Assembly (NCBI RefSeq): GCF_963678975.1
Contig: NC_089284.1
Location: 2,231,001-2,295,000, forward strand
DNA from: Dysidea avara
Lineage: Eukaryota; Porifera; Demospongiae; Dictyoceratida; Dysideidae
Direction: 5' to 3'
Length of the DNA: 64,000 nucleotides
Below the pieces are notes generated by a model. That model did not search any database, was not told the origin of the DNA, and was given only the letters and a program-made list of their open reading frames with translations. A program made the translations under genes and the position numbers. Of this stretch, positions 1 to 27,800 are shown one piece after another; the stretch's first letter is position 1; the number at the start of each line of letters is the position of its first letter.

Positions 1-21
1 GAGTGTGTGCGTGTGTGTGTA

Positions 22-213
22 GAGTGAGTGAGTGAGTGAGTGAGTGAGTGAGTGTGAGTGTGGGAGTGAGTGAGTGAGTGAGTGAGTGAGTGAGTGAGTG
101 AGTGAGTGAGTGAGTGAGTGAGTGAGTGAGTGAGTGAGTGAGTGAGTGAGTGAGTGAGTGAGTGAGTGAGTGAGTGAGTGAGTGAGTGAGTGAGTGAGTG
201 AGTGAGTGAGTGA
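22..213. repeat. (GAGT)n tetranucleotide microsatellite
   Basis: A nearly pure GAGT array of about 48 units, interrupted once near position 50-65. It is followed by a short TG-rich stretch and then by the first recognisable MED23 exon at 311, so it lies in an upstream MED23 intron. No function is visible. Confidence 0.97.
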
Positions 214-310
214 GTATTGTATGTGCTCATGTGTTGTGTGTAGTGTATACGTCTGTGTCGTTAATGTGCATACAGACCACCTGTCACATTTAATGTGTAC
301 CATTAGGCAG

Positions 311-15942
<15,632 letters not shown>

Positions 15943-16499
15943 TGTTATGACTTCTGCAGTCAATGTTCTTTTTATTATATGTAATTTAAGCTACATAGTA
16001 AGTAGGCTACATACGTACATAAGTTGAAGAAACACTCCTACGCTATCTTGTAGATGACTTGCAGTCTCTTATCAGTTAATATAAGTAACATCTGGGTGTA
16101 TATCATACACAAGGCATCAGATACACATCTCATTGGTATGTCCATTAATTAGCACAGGTTGTCAAGGAGATTAACATTTAACACCATGCTAGAATAGAAA
16201 CTGGTTTGCTGCACCTACAATATGAAATAACAAGGTATTAACTAAGTGTAGTGTGTATATCTGTGTACATGTCCATATGACTTGGTTTATTTTTATGATG
16301 ATCAATAGGCTAATTGTTCAAGAGTCTTTAGATCATTTCAAAGGGAGTCCATAAAATTATCAATATCTGCAGCTGGTTTTAGTTCCAATTTTAACTAGTT
16401 TCATGGAGCATCACCTGATGTTAATTATAATGATGTAAACTGATAATTAGAATATAAAAATACATAAAATTTAGAATTATACATGAACTATTGATTGCT
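15943..16499. other. Convergent intergenic region MED23 / PPM1-like
   Basis: About 560 bp between the 3' ends of two convergent genes. It is AT-rich and should hold both 3' UTRs. I see no coding exon, RNA gene or clear repeat in it. Confidence 0.6.
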
Positions 16500-19400
16500 T
16501 TAATCACTGTCGTCATCATCTTCACTTGATTCTGTGTCTGGTGCTGGTTTTGGTGGTTCTATTAGTTCAAAAGTGTCAAAGAATACTACAATGACAGTCA
16601 TGTTGTCAGAAGAGCCCTCAGCCTTGGCATGGTCTATCAGTGACTTGGCTACAGACTCCTTACTGCCTCCAGCAGTTAAGTGTGTGTAGACCAATTGGGG
16701 AACATGTCGGGGCTTGATGACATCCCAAATGCCATCACAAGCCAACACAAGATAGTCTTCAGTCCCATCTAGTTTGATACTGGCAACATCTGGTTCACTG
16801 GTAATGGTGGGCTTGTGCTCTGCATCACCTGTACATACAACATGATATCTAAAACACCAGGAACCATCAGAACATTAATACAATGTGACTGGATCTGTGA
16901 AAACAGGTCTTACAGTCTTTCCAAATATCTACATTTGACTGCTCACAACTCAAGTTTTTAATCTATCAGCTTAACCTTACAATATGTCTTATTCACAAGT
17001 CAAGTTAGTTACTAGGTACATGCAATCCCTTTTTGCGGTGCCAATAATACTCTCACATAGTGAGTGTTCAGATATCTTAAATCCTCTGTAATTTTGAAGT
17101 TACTGTTTATGGAGTTAACACAGAAAAAACATAATCGCTGATACCTAGAACATTAACTCTAATTCTTCAGACTATAGCATCAGACTAATCTAATAGAGCA
17201 ATCAGATAGACCATGGATTGTGGTAATACTCTAATAGAACATTTGCCATTTGTGCCATTATACGAGGAGGCAAAACCTTAAACCTAATTTGCAGACTTGC
17301 ACCAAATATCCCAGCATTAGCATAATAGGCTAACAAATATCATCAAGCATTATGCCAGCAATTAGGGACAATTTTCAAGATTATGGATAAATGAAAACGA
17401 ACACAAAAGAATTAAATAATGAATAAACCGCAAGTTGTTACACCAATTCACAATAAAAGGTTAACATCGTTACATTTACTTTTTCTCACTTTATAGAAAC
17501 AAGATTGAGACACTCTAATGCTACACTCTAATCAGTCAGCTTTATTTGACTGCTCAAAAGCATAATAGTATTTTCAATCCAATCACTACACTTCAGCACA
17601 TACACATGTACAAAATAATACTCACCAATTGCCCTGGAAACAGATAAATGACCATCGACCCTCCAGGATGATCCTACCCACATCACACAACCACCAAGAC
17701 TTTCTATTCGCTGTCGTTCAGTCTATAAAGTGTGCAAAAGAATATAAACACATGCAAATCAATTAGCTACCATTTTTTTAAAATGAGGATTAGGGATTGC
17801 ACATGCTATACAATACTTCAAAAACAGTCCCATAAATTGTGCTGACCTTCATACTTGGTTTATGAGGTTCTGACACAAAAACAGGTACACCTCTTCTGAC
17901 AAGGATCACCTGAGAGTCTCCTGTCCAACCCATATAAAGTTGTGAGCCCCTCACTATGGCAACCACTACTGTTGTACCACTGCGTAGCCGCTGGAACAAA
18001 TAAACAGTGTGATTCGTTAGACAGCATAAACTATTTACAAAAGGAATGTTACAATTGCATACTTCCTCTTCAGCTTTTACACAGAAGTTCTTATCAGTCA
18101 CATTAATTCCCTCTGTGATGGCCTTGTTAAGATCACTAGAGAATAGTGGCTGGCGTATGATATTGTTGAGGAGGTGACACTTAGCATAGATGGCAGCTTC
18201 CACTCCAGCATGACCATCAAACACTGCAAAATATGCAGTCTCTGGCAGGCCCTATGTGTTGGAAGATACCAACTTGAGAGCTAGTTTTATTGTGTCAGAA
18301 TAAAATGCTTATACAACTATAGATCTAGAGACCCACCATACACTCACTTCTAATCCAAACAAGTGGTTGATATCATTGTAGTGTTCGTGACGATCCTCCA
18401 TCTTTCTGCGGCTGTTCTTAATAGCACGAATGCTCACTGTGTACCTCTTATTAGGTGGAGCTAGTTGTGGTAGGTTAGCCTTCCACGTTCCACAAATTCT
18501 CTGTAGTGCATTGGACACAGCAGTTGAGAGTTTGCCACAGTCCAACTTTCCTATAAACAATACAACCAATACACACACTGTATGTGTGTAGATGTGCGTA
18601 CATGCGTGCGTTAGTCATACCAGAGCTGTGACTGGTGATTGAGGCAATTACTTCCCTCGACGGGTCAGTTAATTTGGTTAATTGGTTTCATGGTTATGTT
18701 TTTTACAAGGCATTCCATTACCAAACTGGACAACTGAGCATGCATTTAATTAAGCATTAAATATTGCAACATACATACATACTTGGCTCTTGTTCAGAAT
18801 CATAGGTGGTGTAGCTAGGTGTTTGTTCAAAGCCACGGCAACATGTTACAAATGGCTTATTAAGTGAGACAAATAACTGAGACAAGAAACAATAGCATCC
18901 TAAGGACTAACTTGATCTACTGGTTACATAGATACCAGCTAAGTGCCACACCCAGCCAATACGTTATAATTATGCACATTTCTCTGGTGTGTCTATCAGC
19001 ATGACACACATCCCATCCATTTAAAGTTGACAATATAATAACAAACAAACACTTCATTGATGATTGACTACTATAATCACCAGATCATTAATTGTGTACA
19101 TTCCAAACAACAAGCATATTGTGCATATGTACCAACTACACACAATTATTGTACATGAGTATGTAGCGTGCACACCTGTGTTTCATGCATGTATGAATAC
19201 TGTACTTGGAGATGACGAGGTGGCTGGTTTAGCAGTTGCTGATGCTACATCACCACTTGATACTGTAGTTGCTGGTAGTACTACATAGCCATCCAGTGGC
19301 TCATCCAGCACAATCTTCCTCACTTCTCCAACAAGAAGGCACAGAATCTCTGCTGGGCATTGGCTATGAAATAATAAAATCAAGAGTACTCTTGGTAAAA

Positions 19401-20038
19401 TATATTTAGTTGTCATGGCAATACTTGTCAAAATGCCAACCTAGCACAATGCAGCATTTCTGTAGCTTATTCTTCCATTGGACACTACTATAACTTGATG
19501 CCTTGCCAATATCAAAAATGCTGTACTCCCTTCTTTGGGTTACATAACCATCGCTATGATTCTAACCCTGTAAAGATTTTTGTGCATGCAAATTTTCCTT
19601 TAAAAAATTGAATGTGCAAAGAACTTTAAACCTTGAATCTTTTTACCATTCATGATAGATTATCCAAAAACCTCTGGTCATAGATAGCTGACTACCCACT
19701 GCTATAGAGCTAGCTGTGATTGGTAAAACTGTACGATTAGGAAGTAGCGAAAACTGTGAAACACAAAACATGTCTGGATTGACTTACTGGCCTGCGCAAC
19801 CATGTACCATCCGCGCACAGCTTCGGCGGTACCAGTTGACATTTTAAAAGGTTTATCATTCAGACAGGCTACTTATGCACTGTAGAATATCTTACTTCTT
19901 TTCTAAGATTGTTTTGGTAATGTCAATCACTTCTCCTTCCGCTTCGTAGTTAGCTACCTCTCCAGAGCGTACTGATCCAATGTCCTCGGAGCAGATCGCT
20001 TCCAGAAATCCTTTAACTTGTACAGCCTCGACGCTCAT
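16500..20038 (-). CDS. PP2C-family Ser/Thr phosphatase, PPM1E/PPM1F (POPX/CaMKP) type, 459 aa
   Basis: A metal-dependent protein phosphatase. Eight exons in transcription order: 20038-19896, 19363-19206, 18899-18783, 18550-18348, 18251-18063, 17990-17847, 17722-17626, 16828-16500 (1380 nt, exact codon multiple). The N-terminal ~150 residues are a poorly conserved extension starting [11 protein letters not shown]. The catalytic core follows: [73 protein letters not shown] and [11 protein letters not shown]. The metal-binding aspartates in MED, FDG, ACDG and SDN are all present, so it should be active. DGHAG replaces the common DGHGG. The tail is acidic ([10 protein letters not shown]). RKMEDRH and the long N-terminal extension fit PPM1F/PPM1E, which in vertebrates act on PAK and CaM kinases. 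Exon 3's acceptor was chosen because it restores phase. Confidence 0.9.
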
Positions 20039-20361
20039 TATTGCTCTTAATCACACAGAGACAAAGTATACCCACGCGTGTGGGTATATCGTCTATGCGA
20101 TGAGCTAACGACAGTGCGCTTTAAATAGAGTTTAGTTAGTCCACCATTTTTCTGTTGCGTTTTTGTGAAGGGAGTAATTAACCTTTGGCGGCTTGTTGTA
20201 GCTGTACAGGGTAGCTGAAGGTGCGTGGTTTGTTCGCAAATATAACAAGTATTATTCTTTTAGTAAAACGACTTTAAAGTGTGGAATGTTGTGTGCTTGG
20301 TGGTGGGCGATATTTAGAGTGAAGTAATCATGTGATTTCTTGTGTGTTGTTTCTCCGCTAG
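20039..20361. promoter_or_regulatory. Divergent promoter region between PPM1-like and V-ATPase c'' genes
   Basis: About 320 bp separate two start codons on opposite strands. The region is richer in CpG than the surrounding sequence. An AG immediately before the V-ATPase ATG (CTCCGCTAG) could be a 3' splice site, so the V-ATPase gene may have a non-coding first exon here. No TATA box is obvious. The promoter role is inferred from gene orientation only. Confidence 0.5.
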
Positions 20362-20991
20362 ATGGTGTGCTCACTACCTTACCAGGTGTTCTATGGGCTA
20401 AGTGTCTTCACTTTACTATGTGTGGGTCTCTACCACATGTTGGTTGGTATTGGAACACGTATTGATGTTGGGTGGATGTTGTCTACGATGTCTCCATACA
20501 TTTGGGCAGGCCTTGGTGTAGGCTTGTCTATTTCATTATCAGTACTTGGAGCAGCATGGGGGATCTTTATCACTGGAGTTAGCATCATTGGTGGTGGTGT
20601 GAAGGCACCGAGGATCCGCACACGCAACCTAATCAGTATCATTTTTTGCGAAGCAGTGGCTATTTACGGAATCATCATGGCTATAATTATGGGAAACAAG
20701 ATAGAGAGTGTTGCAGAGGACAAGCTGTACGACCCAGACGGGTTTGGCTTCAATGCAGACCTACTCATTGCTGGCTATTCACTGTTTGGTGCTGGATTAA
20801 CAGTGGGACTGAGTAATATTGCCTGCGGAATCTGTGTTGGGATTGTTGGAAGTGGTGCTGCCCTGGCAGATGCCCAGAATGCTTCTCTGTTTGTGAAAAT
20901 TCTTATCATTGAAATCTTTGGCAGTGCAATAGGATTATTTGGTGTTATAATTGGTATCATCATTGTGAACAAAGCTGAATTTAAGTCGTAA
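20362..20991 (+). CDS. ATP6V0B: V-type ATPase V0 proteolipid subunit c'' (21 kDa), 209 aa
   Basis: This subunit of the membrane-embedded proton-translocating ring of the vacuolar ATPase acidifies endosomes and lysosomes. The reading frame is a single coding exon. Near-invariant proteolipid blocks are [79 protein letters not shown] and [15 protein letters not shown]. The glutamate in FCEAVAIYG and that in IIEIFGSA are the proton-carrying acidic positions of the two halves. Five hydrophobic segments fit the c'' topology (Vma16p), as against four in the 16-kDa subunit. The length matches the family (~205 aa). The stop is TAA at 20989-20991. Confidence 0.97.
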   Translation: MVCSLPYQVFYGLSVFTLLCVGLYHMLVGIGTRIDVGWMLSTMSPYIWAGLGVGLSISLSVLGAAWGIFITGVSIIGGGVKAPRIRTRNLISIIFCEAVAIYGIIMAIIMGNKIESVAEDKLYDPDGFGFNADLLIAGYSLFGAGLTVGLSNIACGICVGIVGSGAALADAQNASLFVKILIIEIFGSAIGLFGVIIGIIIVNKAEFKS

Positions 20992-21118
20992 TACTTGCAT
21001 GATATACAGTTTGTAGTGACTAAATTTTTTTGGTTGATGTGTATTATTTTGATTTGTTTATTTTGTCACTGCTGGTAGTGCAGGTTGTACGAGTGGGTCA
21101 GAAAATCTTATTACTATG

Positions 21119-21509
21119 TCTCAAAATTTCTAGTACTAAGTATAATCCAACAACTAAATGTGTTACTATATAATACTCTCAACAGCAGCTTGACGTATTA
21201 TATTGAAATACGTCTAGCGATTAGCCAATAGAATTAGTATTACACTTGTTTGTCAAGGTCGCTTGACAAAAATCTAATTTGATTGGTTAAAATAGTGTAG
21301 TGTTTATATTAGAAGTAAATGTCCGACTTGACAATCAAATTAGTATTACAGGTTTTTGTTAAGGGACCTTGACTAACAATTGTAATACTAATTCTATTGG
21401 CTAATTGCTTGACATATAATACGTCAAGGTGCTATTGAGAGTATTATACTGTAACACATTCACTTGTTGGATTAGTAATATATAATTTTGACTGAGTTGC
21501 AAATTTTGA
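21119..21509. mobile_element. Long foldback (inverted-repeat) element
   Basis: The two halves are inverted copies. Matching blocks are ATCCAACAA..AATGTGTTAC, TAATACTCTCAA, TTGACGTATTAT and TTAGCCAATAGAATTAGTAT on the left, with their complements on the right. The spacer near 21260-21340 contains another inverted pair around TTGACAA/CTTGACA. The whole region could form a ~150-bp stem. It lies between the convergent 3' ends of the V-ATPase and RasGAP genes and is most simply a MITE. Confidence 0.75.
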
Positions 21510-21861
21510 GGGTAACAATCCAGCAAAAAAAAAATGCTAGGTACTAATTTGTTCACATTTTTTCTAATTGTTGCATGTTCTTGGTACAAATATGTTTTTA
21601 CGAATGTTAATTCAAAATCTTTTTCTGGTCTGCATCTACTTGATATACATCAACACAGGCAATGTCAACTAAATTTCCTCATTATTTAATAGTTGACAAA
21701 CAATCATAACTTTAGGAAGCAAGTTTATAAAATAAATTACTTGCTATTAAAAATACACATACATGCATAGATACATATACATTCCAATCTGCATATAATA
21801 TGTACAGTTTAGATAAAAGTATCTCTTCTTATAAGTGTGAGAAGGCGTATATTGCTATTAT

Positions 21862-24800
21862 TCACTGGGGTATTTCAATAGGACTAGGAGGAGCAGATGC
21901 TTTACTGTGCTCCTCTTCAAGTTGTTGTATAACAACCAACAGTTGTTCGTACATGTTTACATCTCCTAACTGTGGTGCCGAGTCTGTTGTGTCTTCGTGA
22001 TGTTCAGTGTAGCCCTTGACAAACACAGAGGGTATGTGCCCATTAGAGTCTACTTCATGATATTCCGACGACCGATTGATGGCTATTTCATTGGAAACCG
22101 TGCTGCTATTTTCACTAAGTGATGGCGAAAGGAATACTCTGTCATTTTTAGGTTGAAGTGTGCTTGTACAGTTGTCATGGTTCTGTGCAACTAACGACTT
22201 AATCTCATCTTTACCGATCCAAAATTGTGCAAAAATAATTTGAGCATCGACATCAGGATCAAGGGGATCACGCCAGTCTCCAAGTGTAATGCTGTTGTGT
22301 GCTGCACTACAGCCATGATCTATTAGGATGTAATATGTTCATTAGTGTCACAATAAGGCAATTCACAATACACTACAAACAACAATAAGAAGGAAATGAA
22401 ACAGCATTGAACAGACCATGGTATGTGCCATGAATAACAGTAGGGTTAGTACACTCACCATATTTGTCATGTGACTTGCAGCAACTCCACTTGTTGATGA
22501 AGGCACCAGGATGATAGATGGAGAGCATACTATGATTGTTGAGACACGCTTTTCGAATAGCTGACACCCACTGGTTCTGCTGGTTAATGTTCTACAGAGA
22601 AAAGAAAACATCAGTTAAAACAATGCTGTCACACGGGTATGAGTTTAGTGGTAGAACAGGTCCGTTGGTGAGGTGACCATGCAACAAGCAAGGTGAAGAA
22701 GTTTCTACAAAGGCCAGTTCTAGCCAGATATAATCAAACCAAAAACATCAAATTTTCTTGCATAAATGTTCATTAAATACTTTAACATCAATAAAGCCTC
22801 TAATAAAAGTTGTCGCCACTTAAACATCAAACAGCTTTGAAGTAGCATCTGGAATGGCAGGAAGTTGTAGTCTGAAACCATAAGAAATGATACTGATCAC
22901 TACTGCTAAGATGACACATATTTTTCCAATTATTTCAGCTAAACATGTGATTCCTCAACCAGAGTTCAGTTCACACCCACCTCAGCTTGCAAGTAAAGAC
23001 ACTTCAACTCCACCAGGGGGTTTCCTGGGTAGACGATGATCTGGAACATGTGTCTGCGGTGGAATGCTCCCTCATCCACCTTCTCAACAAGCCTGATCCA
23101 CTGGATAGGTATGGCCTTCACCTCCTACAATAATAATAGTATGTGTGTGTGTGTTGACTAATCGGCAACAATTTAAACAAAATCTTTAAAAGTGTCTACT
23201 AGAACAAACAATACTATAAATGTGCAGCGAGTTCTATAAGTAGTTAAAATAGTGGCATTTCCTATGTACATTTTTTAAATGTACAGGTGTGCAGTTTCCT
23301 TTTCACAACTATGTAGTCTCATTGCTCTGTAGTTATATATACTCAAAGCTAGGACTTCTGCTTCCTGTGTATAATGTACCCTGCAATAACTTTTGGTTTT
23401 TTAGATTTTGAAAGGACTCCATCTTCCCACAGAGAACCTACGACAAGTGGGAAAGTCATCATTGTGAATCATAAATCCCCTTATATACCTTTGTATCTTT
23501 TCTGTTTCACTAAGCATATATGGTTTTATTGTGGCACAAAACTTGTCGTGTTTACCTCAGTGTCATCACTGCTATTACTATAGAGTAGTGAGATGTTGTT
23601 GAGGATGAAGTATCTCTTGCAGTAGCCTAAGGCACCAAATCCACCTTTACTCTTTCTCTTTAACAAGTAGCCCTCCATTAGCTTGAGGTGCGCCATGTAC
23701 TCGCCAGACTTCCGGCGTATTTCTGCCTGCACTGTGTACACAAAACAGAACATCTCAATAACTGAAAGAAAGTACTAAAAAATGTGCCAAAAATAAATGA
23801 CTATTTCAGGAGGTTACAAAGTGTACATGTATATAGTTTGCAGCTGTGTACATTAGCTCTAACCACACAGGCACGCACACACCATATACTTGACTACACT
23901 GCAGCATACCATCCTTTTGGTCCACCTGCACTAGCTGTTGGACAAACAGTTTTAAGCGTTCTGAGTTGTTCTTGACTAAACCAGACATGGAGCGCATGTA
24001 TTCTTCTTTGACATCCATTTCTTGGGCTAGATTACCAATAGCTTGTAGTACCTACACATAAAAGAGCAAATAATTAATTACACATACACAAATGCATACA
24101 CCACATACATGCACACAGATACACCCTACAAATATCATTAAAATAAACCTCACACCTTGGCAATCAGCTTTAGTGTTCTCTCTGTCCGATGATCTGCATG
24201 GTAGTCTCTTAGTGCAAACAACTTGGGTGACAAGATGGCAGGAACAAAGAAACGCAAAAAGATGAATGAAGTTACAGCTAGGTAAGGAACTTCCTGTAAA
24301 CAAGAAAATGAAAGAAAACAATTTAGCATGCACTACTTTGTTCTTCACCATACAATTACAGACCAGACGGAACAAAGAAGTGCATGAAGTTACAGCTAGG
24401 TAAGGAACTTCCTATAAACAAGAAAACGAAAGAAACAACTTAGCATGCACTCTTTGTTCTTCACCATACAATTACAGACCAGACATTCCTAGCCAATGGT
24501 AACTATATATACACATCGCATGCACGCATGCACACACACAAACACTAACATAATGTTCAGGCTGCTTGAATTGGTTTGCTGTGTTAATCCACAACTGTCT
24601 CAGTACAACTCTCAACACAGAGGGACACTGCGTGGCTGAGCTAAAGATGGCATTAAGGATCATCTCAACGTAACGTGTTAACGCTGCAGCACTTGAGTTC
24701 AATATCTTGGTAATGCTGCTAGAACTACCACTATGAGCAGCAGATAGGAGAGTCTTGGATCGGCTACACGTGGAAAGAAAGATACATAATGAACAATTGA

Positions 24801-27800
24801 CTACATGTACAGTATGTCTGTTTGCAAGTGTGTCAAATTTGTTGAATAACACAACAGTAGTGGATGTACCTGTGTGCAGGGAATTATTATTAACAACTCT
24901 AGTTTACATTACACACATATAATTCACAACTGATGCTCCAAAATGGGAAACCACATATTGTGTATATTACACTACATACACAGCAGGTGCAGATTGAGCA
25001 CTATTAGCTAGTTATGTGCCAATGATGTGTAACATATTGATGACCTACAAATGCTGCTGTATGATGTTCAATGTAATTTGATACAACAAACAGTACATTA
25101 TATGTCTTACTGATGTGATAAGTGGCCAGGGTCCAACTCGCACTGTTTTCGTTCATCAAATATCTGGTCTATACATGGCTTGAGTGTTGCATGGAGATAT
25201 GGTGTAGCGACAACCTGTAAACATATTAATGTTGGGGGAACAGGGGACCAATGCTAACACTACCTTCATAAACTGATCGAAGCATTTTGAAGCCAATGAA
25301 TTCCCTCTAAATAACGTTGACGGGTTTGCTGTACACACAAAGTGGTTAATAGGTGACATGTATAAATATGTTTATAAATTGCTTACTAGTATTTCGTAGT
25401 TCAAAAGTTGTGAGTTTGTCCAACAACGGTAGAACACTACCATGGCTGAGGTAGAACCGTACCAGTGTTCGTGCCAGTTGGTTCTGATCAACAACTCTTA
25501 CTTTGTTCAGTAGATTCAGCAGGCACATTTCATCTGGCTACATACGTAGAATGAAACAGTGAGTACATTTTAACTGCTCACTACTTGTTTGTGTTCATGT
25601 GTTCATGTGCCGAGTACATTATATTTTCACAAACAGTCTCATTTGCACAAGATATAGATCTATGTACAACACTTCATCACATCAAAGGTATAATTTACAC
25701 CACATAACTAAAGATCGTTCATCAACAGCAGATCATTTTCATTCACTAACAAAATTCAAAGTGCTATGTTTATATTTTAAAAAAAAAAAACACTTAGTAC
25801 AGTTCATTTGTAAAAGTAAGTGACTGCATGAAGAGTGAGCAGCAGTAAACCTAATAAGCATAGTATTACACCAACATACAATACCACAAAGTTGCCACAG
25901 TGTAATGTAATTCGTGGAAAGTTCACACAAAACCCATCAGCTCTTTATATACTGTGTGTTAACCATGACTTCATTCATCATAACCAACAAATTATACTTT
26001 TATAATTATGGTTCACTAATCTGTGAAATTTTGCAACTAAAATTCTTGATTCTGCATTGAGCAGTGCTGTGATAATTTGAGATTTTCTTTGTACACATGT
26101 GTGATTGTAGGGTTGTATGGTGCAGTAAGGATCACTTACCAGTTGACGCTCCACAGACAACAGCATCAGATCAACAAGAGGTGTATACGCTGTAGACTCC
26201 AGAATTCTCTCCTCTGAGAAATGCACCCTCAATCTCAGGCAACCGAGGTCTTGTCTACAGATGCACAGAGAAAAGTAATGAACTACACACATAGTAGCTA
26301 CAGTATAGTTAGTGCTCAAGATGTTTGTGAGCAGATCTTAGAGCTCTAACACTATATTGTTGCATTACAACTGGTGCTATACCCAATGTTTCCTCCACTT
26401 TCATGAAGAAAGTGTTGTCTGTAGAAACCACACAAGGGCACAATACACCTGCATATCTAACTTAAGACAATTTCATAAACATGCAGTTTACTGTGTCTAA
26501 ACTGCATGTTTATGAAATTGTTGACATGCTACTACACAAGTTGCCACCATATATAAAATTAAATTATGTGTCTGTGCTTTGTGTGTGGGTGCATGCAATA
26601 TGTCGTGTGCATGTACACTTACTGTTTAGCTGCCTCCTCACAAGCGAGCTGCTGGTGTAGCCTATACCAATTCTTGTACATGATGCCAACCTCCAGCTCA
26701 GAGATGTCGATCTCCACACGACCCATAAAGTCGTCTTGACTAAACGAGTCCTTGTCCCATATCACCACCTCTACAATACTGTCCACCGTGAGAGGACCCT
26801 CACAACAAATAGAAAATGTCTTTTGCCATCGTGGAAACCTGGTCTTGTGTATTACCTGTGGACAAGAGAACAACACATTCTGTAACAATACATGTAGAAA
26901 TTATATACAGACATCCAGTACAACATAAGCAGCAAATGTGTTACATGTCACAGGAACTCATACATATCAGTAGTTTGCAGAGTGGCATAGTGACACTGGG
27001 TGCTGTCAGTGTCTCTTCTGTGAGTTAGTATGGTGAGCTTAGCTTGTGTCTGTGAGTGTCTGGCTGACTTGTCGACAAGCTACAGTAATCTTCACCATAC
27101 CAACCATCATCAACTAAGGTACTTATGTTGTAACAACATCTTTCGTGGATTTACAAGCAATCTATGTCTAAATATTTCAAGGATAAAATTTTCACTGTTA
27201 GCTCTCAAAACCTCAAAATCAGTGAAAATTTCACCCCCTTAGGCTATACAGTATACTCAATAACAACCATCACAAAACTTGGACTGGCCAAACTGTTAGC
27301 TACAAGCACACCAGACCATGTCACACTCCATTGCACATGTTTAGTCAGCTGTCATGGCAGACTAAGTCTTTCTCATGTTTAGTACAATAAATGGCCAACT
27401 CAGCACTTAGAGAACTTCTTGAGGTATCTAGATCTACATTAAGCCTAAAAACCACACCTATAGTTAATACCCTAAATGTCTAAATGTTTGACAATAATTG
27501 AACACAGAACTACACCAGAGAACATATAACAGTATAATCAAGATAAATCTCCATTATTTACTCTTGGTATAATTGAGTAAAAGACTGCAACTCTGCTCTG
27601 CCCAGCAAGGAGAGCTCTGCTCTGCCCTGCCAACATAATTTTTTTACTTACGGGCATACTCAGCCCACTTAGTATACATGTTCAAGGGCTACCAATCTAT
27701 AACACTCTAATCAGCACTTCCAGAAAGGTGGGAAAAAGTCGACGTCATTTCCTGCATAATCCTCCGTTCTCACTAACATCAAAAGAGATACATTGCCCAC

